A stretch of 5,850 nt of DNA from Bacteriovorax stolpii (lineage in GTDB: Bacteria > Bdellovibrionota > Bacteriovoracia > Bacteriovoracales > Bacteriovoracaceae), in NCBI GenBank assembly GCA_945862475.1, contig CAMAYW010000172.1, positions 1 through 5,850 on the forward strand. The letters are read 5' to 3'. The notes under the pieces were generated by a model, which saw only the letters and a list, made by a program, of their open reading frames with translations, did no database searches and was not told the origin of the DNA. Every line of letters starts with the position of its first letter. The stretch's first letter is position 1. Positions 4,990-5,850 of the stretch are shown piece by piece. Made by a program: the position numbers and the translations under genes.

Positions 4990-5394
4990 ATGCATCAAAT
5001 GAAAGTGTCATATTTAGGTGATTTAAGAACTGAAGCTATTCACCTCGATTCAAAAAATATCATCATGACTGATGCTCCTAAAGACAATCAAGGCAAAGGT
5101 GAGGCATTTTCACCTACGGATTTAATGTCAACTTCTCTTGCAAGTTGCATGCTCACTATTGCGGCAATGAAGGCGAAGACGCTGGGGATTGAGTTTCAGG
5201 GAGTGACTGTTGAGGTTCAAAAGAAGATGCAGGCACAGCCTCGGAAGGTTTCGGAGATTGTTCTCCGTTTTGATTGGAAAGGCTTGGATCAGAAGATTTC
5301 TCTAGAGTCTCTGAATCTTTTGAAGGAGGCCGCATTAAATTGTCCTGTGGCACTTTCTTTAGATCCTTCTGTCCAGAAGACCCTAATTTGGTAG
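4990..5394 (+). CDS. OsmC/Ohr-family thiol peroxidase-like protein
   Basis: OsmC-family protein, 134 aa, a usual length. Family members are cytoplasmic homodimers that reduce organic hydroperoxides through a cysteine pair. Seen: an N-terminal strand region MKVSYLGDLRTEAI; GEAFSPTDLMSTSLASCML with Cys53 (peroxidatic), preceded by Glu38; LGIEFQGVTVEVQKKM in the central strand; and ALNCPVALSLDPSVQKTLIW with Cys118 (resolving). Both conserved cysteines are kept, so an active peroxidase is likely; OsmC versus YhfA-type subfamily is not settled. It is divergent from the Fe-S fumarase operon. Codons from 5158 to the end overlap the antisense subtilase frame. Before that point Lys/Glu/Gln codons are 7 A-ending to 1 G-ending; inside the overlap they are 2 to 18. 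No terminator is visible after the stop. Confidence 0.92.
   Translation: MHQMKVSYLGDLRTEAIHLDSKNIIMTDAPKDNQGKGEAFSPTDLMSTSLASCMLTIAAMKAKTLGIEFQGVTVEVQKKMQAQPRKVSEIVLRFDWKGLDQKISLESLNLLKEAALNCPVALSLDPSVQKTLIW
5156..5394. other. 239-bp antisense coding overlap of osmC and subtilase
   Basis: The two convergent genes share 239 bp. The + strand codes OsmC residues 57-134, including Cys118; the minus strand codes the last 79 residues of the protease tail. The register puts each osmC third base opposite the middle base of a protease codon. An osmC xAG codon therefore gives an antisense NCT (Ser/Pro/Thr/Ala), and xAA gives NTT (Phe/Leu/Ile/Val). Neither gene shows a terminator, so their transcripts probably overlap too. 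Confidence 0.85.
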
Positions 5395-5850
5395 TGTCGT
5401 CCGCGATTGTTGGTTCTTCTTCAACTTCTTGAGGAGTAATCACACTTGGAAATGTCTCCATTACTTTTTGCTGAATTTCTTCCGGCGATAAAGCGGGGGC
5501 AATTCCAAAGCTTATTTTGTCCTCAACCGGTACAATTCCAGATGATCCAAGGCTTATGGCCTGATCTAGATTGAAATCTTTTGATAAGAGCGCTGCTTTT
5601 AGAGCGTTTTGATTATCAACAATAGATCCAGAAATTAATTTTGTTTTTAAATGATCCTTAAATTCACCAGTACTTAAGATGATTCTTTTTATTTCAGACG
5701 GAGATAATTTAGGATTGGTGTTTTTTATTTGGGCCGCAAGATTTGATACATAAGGGGCGGCCATGGATGTACCACTAGAGGGAGAGTAAAGATCATTTCC
5801 ATCTTCTGAATAAACTTTGGGTACGAGTGATAATATTGCAACACCGGGTG
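5156..5850 (-). CDS. Subtilisin-like serine protease (peptidase S8), C-terminal part, runs off the window
   Basis: Only the last 230 residues are in the window; the Asp and His catalytic regions lie beyond 5850. Seen: an opening PGVAILSLVPK, then SSGTSMAAPYVSNLAAQI with the catalytic Ser at visible residue 28 (codon 5767-5765), then NPKLSPSEIKRIILSTG and a NALKAAL helix, the standard end of the S8 domain at about visible residue 87. Subtilases of this kind are usually exported. A tail of about 140 residues follows, low in complexity and rich in Ser, Pro, Glu, Gln and Lys (EVEEEPTIADD, PQDNLMRPPSKDSE, SFEPQQSLPETQSPASSPS), with no membrane span or sortase-like motif. LGSSG occurs twice in it. 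An internal ATG at 5764 lies within the catalytic motif and is not a start. The last 79 residues and the TAG stop are coded antisense to osmC. Confidence 0.93.
   Translation of the reverse strand, partial: PGVAILSLVPKVYSEDGNDLYSPSSGTSMAAPYVSNLAAQIKNTNPKLSPSEIKRIILSTGEFKDHLKTKLISGSIVDNQNALKAALLSKDFNLDQAISLGSSGIVPVEDKISFGIAPALSPEEIQQKVMETFPSVITPQEVEEEPTIADDTTKLGSSGQKDLKKVPQDNLMRPPSKDSETLEKSSDPSLSNQNGEQSPKPSEAVPASSFEPQQSLPETQSPASSPSLPQ

Noticed and set aside
5762..5764. ATG as start of a separate 202-aa minus-strand protein
   Set aside because: This Met is the M of the GTSMAAP catalytic motif of a subtilase that continues upstream in frame to the window edge.

Overview
This AT-rich bacterial window has compact, mostly intergenic-poor gene packing, good Shine-Dalgarno (SD) sites and no mobile elements, RNA genes or CRISPR. 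The protein mix suggests a Gram-negative bacterium: an exported redoxin, a split class I fumarase, a MGRKW-type YebC, a FabH and a large subtilase with a low-complexity tail. My best guess is Bdellovibrionota (Bacteriovorax-like), but this is a low-confidence inference from general similarity.

Layout, left to right. (1) A class I SAM-dependent methyltransferase lies on the + strand at the left edge, possibly missing its first codons. (2) A gap on the minus strand holds a possible 22-codon hydrophobic micro-ORF with a consensus SD and its own promoter-like boxes. (3) A secreted thioredoxin-fold redoxin on the minus strand has a good sigma70-like promoter. (4) A + strand operon of a YebC-family translation factor (GTG start) and a FabH-type ketoacyl-ACP synthase III ends at a clear intrinsic terminator. 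(5) A minus-strand operon encodes the alpha and beta subunits of an oxygen-sensitive [4Fe-4S] class I fumarate hydratase; the alpha subunit carries a histone-H1-like lysine-rich N-terminal tail. (6) An OsmC-family thiol peroxidase lies on the + strand. (7) The C-terminal part of a subtilisin-like protease (S8) on the minus strand runs off the right edge.

Functional threads: redoxin and OsmC are both thiol-based oxidative-defence proteins, and OsmC is divergently transcribed from an oxygen-sensitive Fe-S fumarase. YebC and FabH are separated by 12 nt and are very probably co-transcribed, although they act in translation and in fatty acid initiation respectively.

The most unusual feature is a 239-bp tail-to-tail overlap of osmC and the subtilase gene. 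The conserved second half of OsmC and the last 79 residues of the protease are coded on opposite strands of the same DNA. Codon usage in osmC changes sharply at this boundary: Lys, Glu and Gln codons go from almost all A-ending to almost all G-ending. In the antisense frame, that change turns Phe/Leu/Ile/Val codons into Ser/Pro/Thr/Ala codons. This suggests both frames are under constraint.
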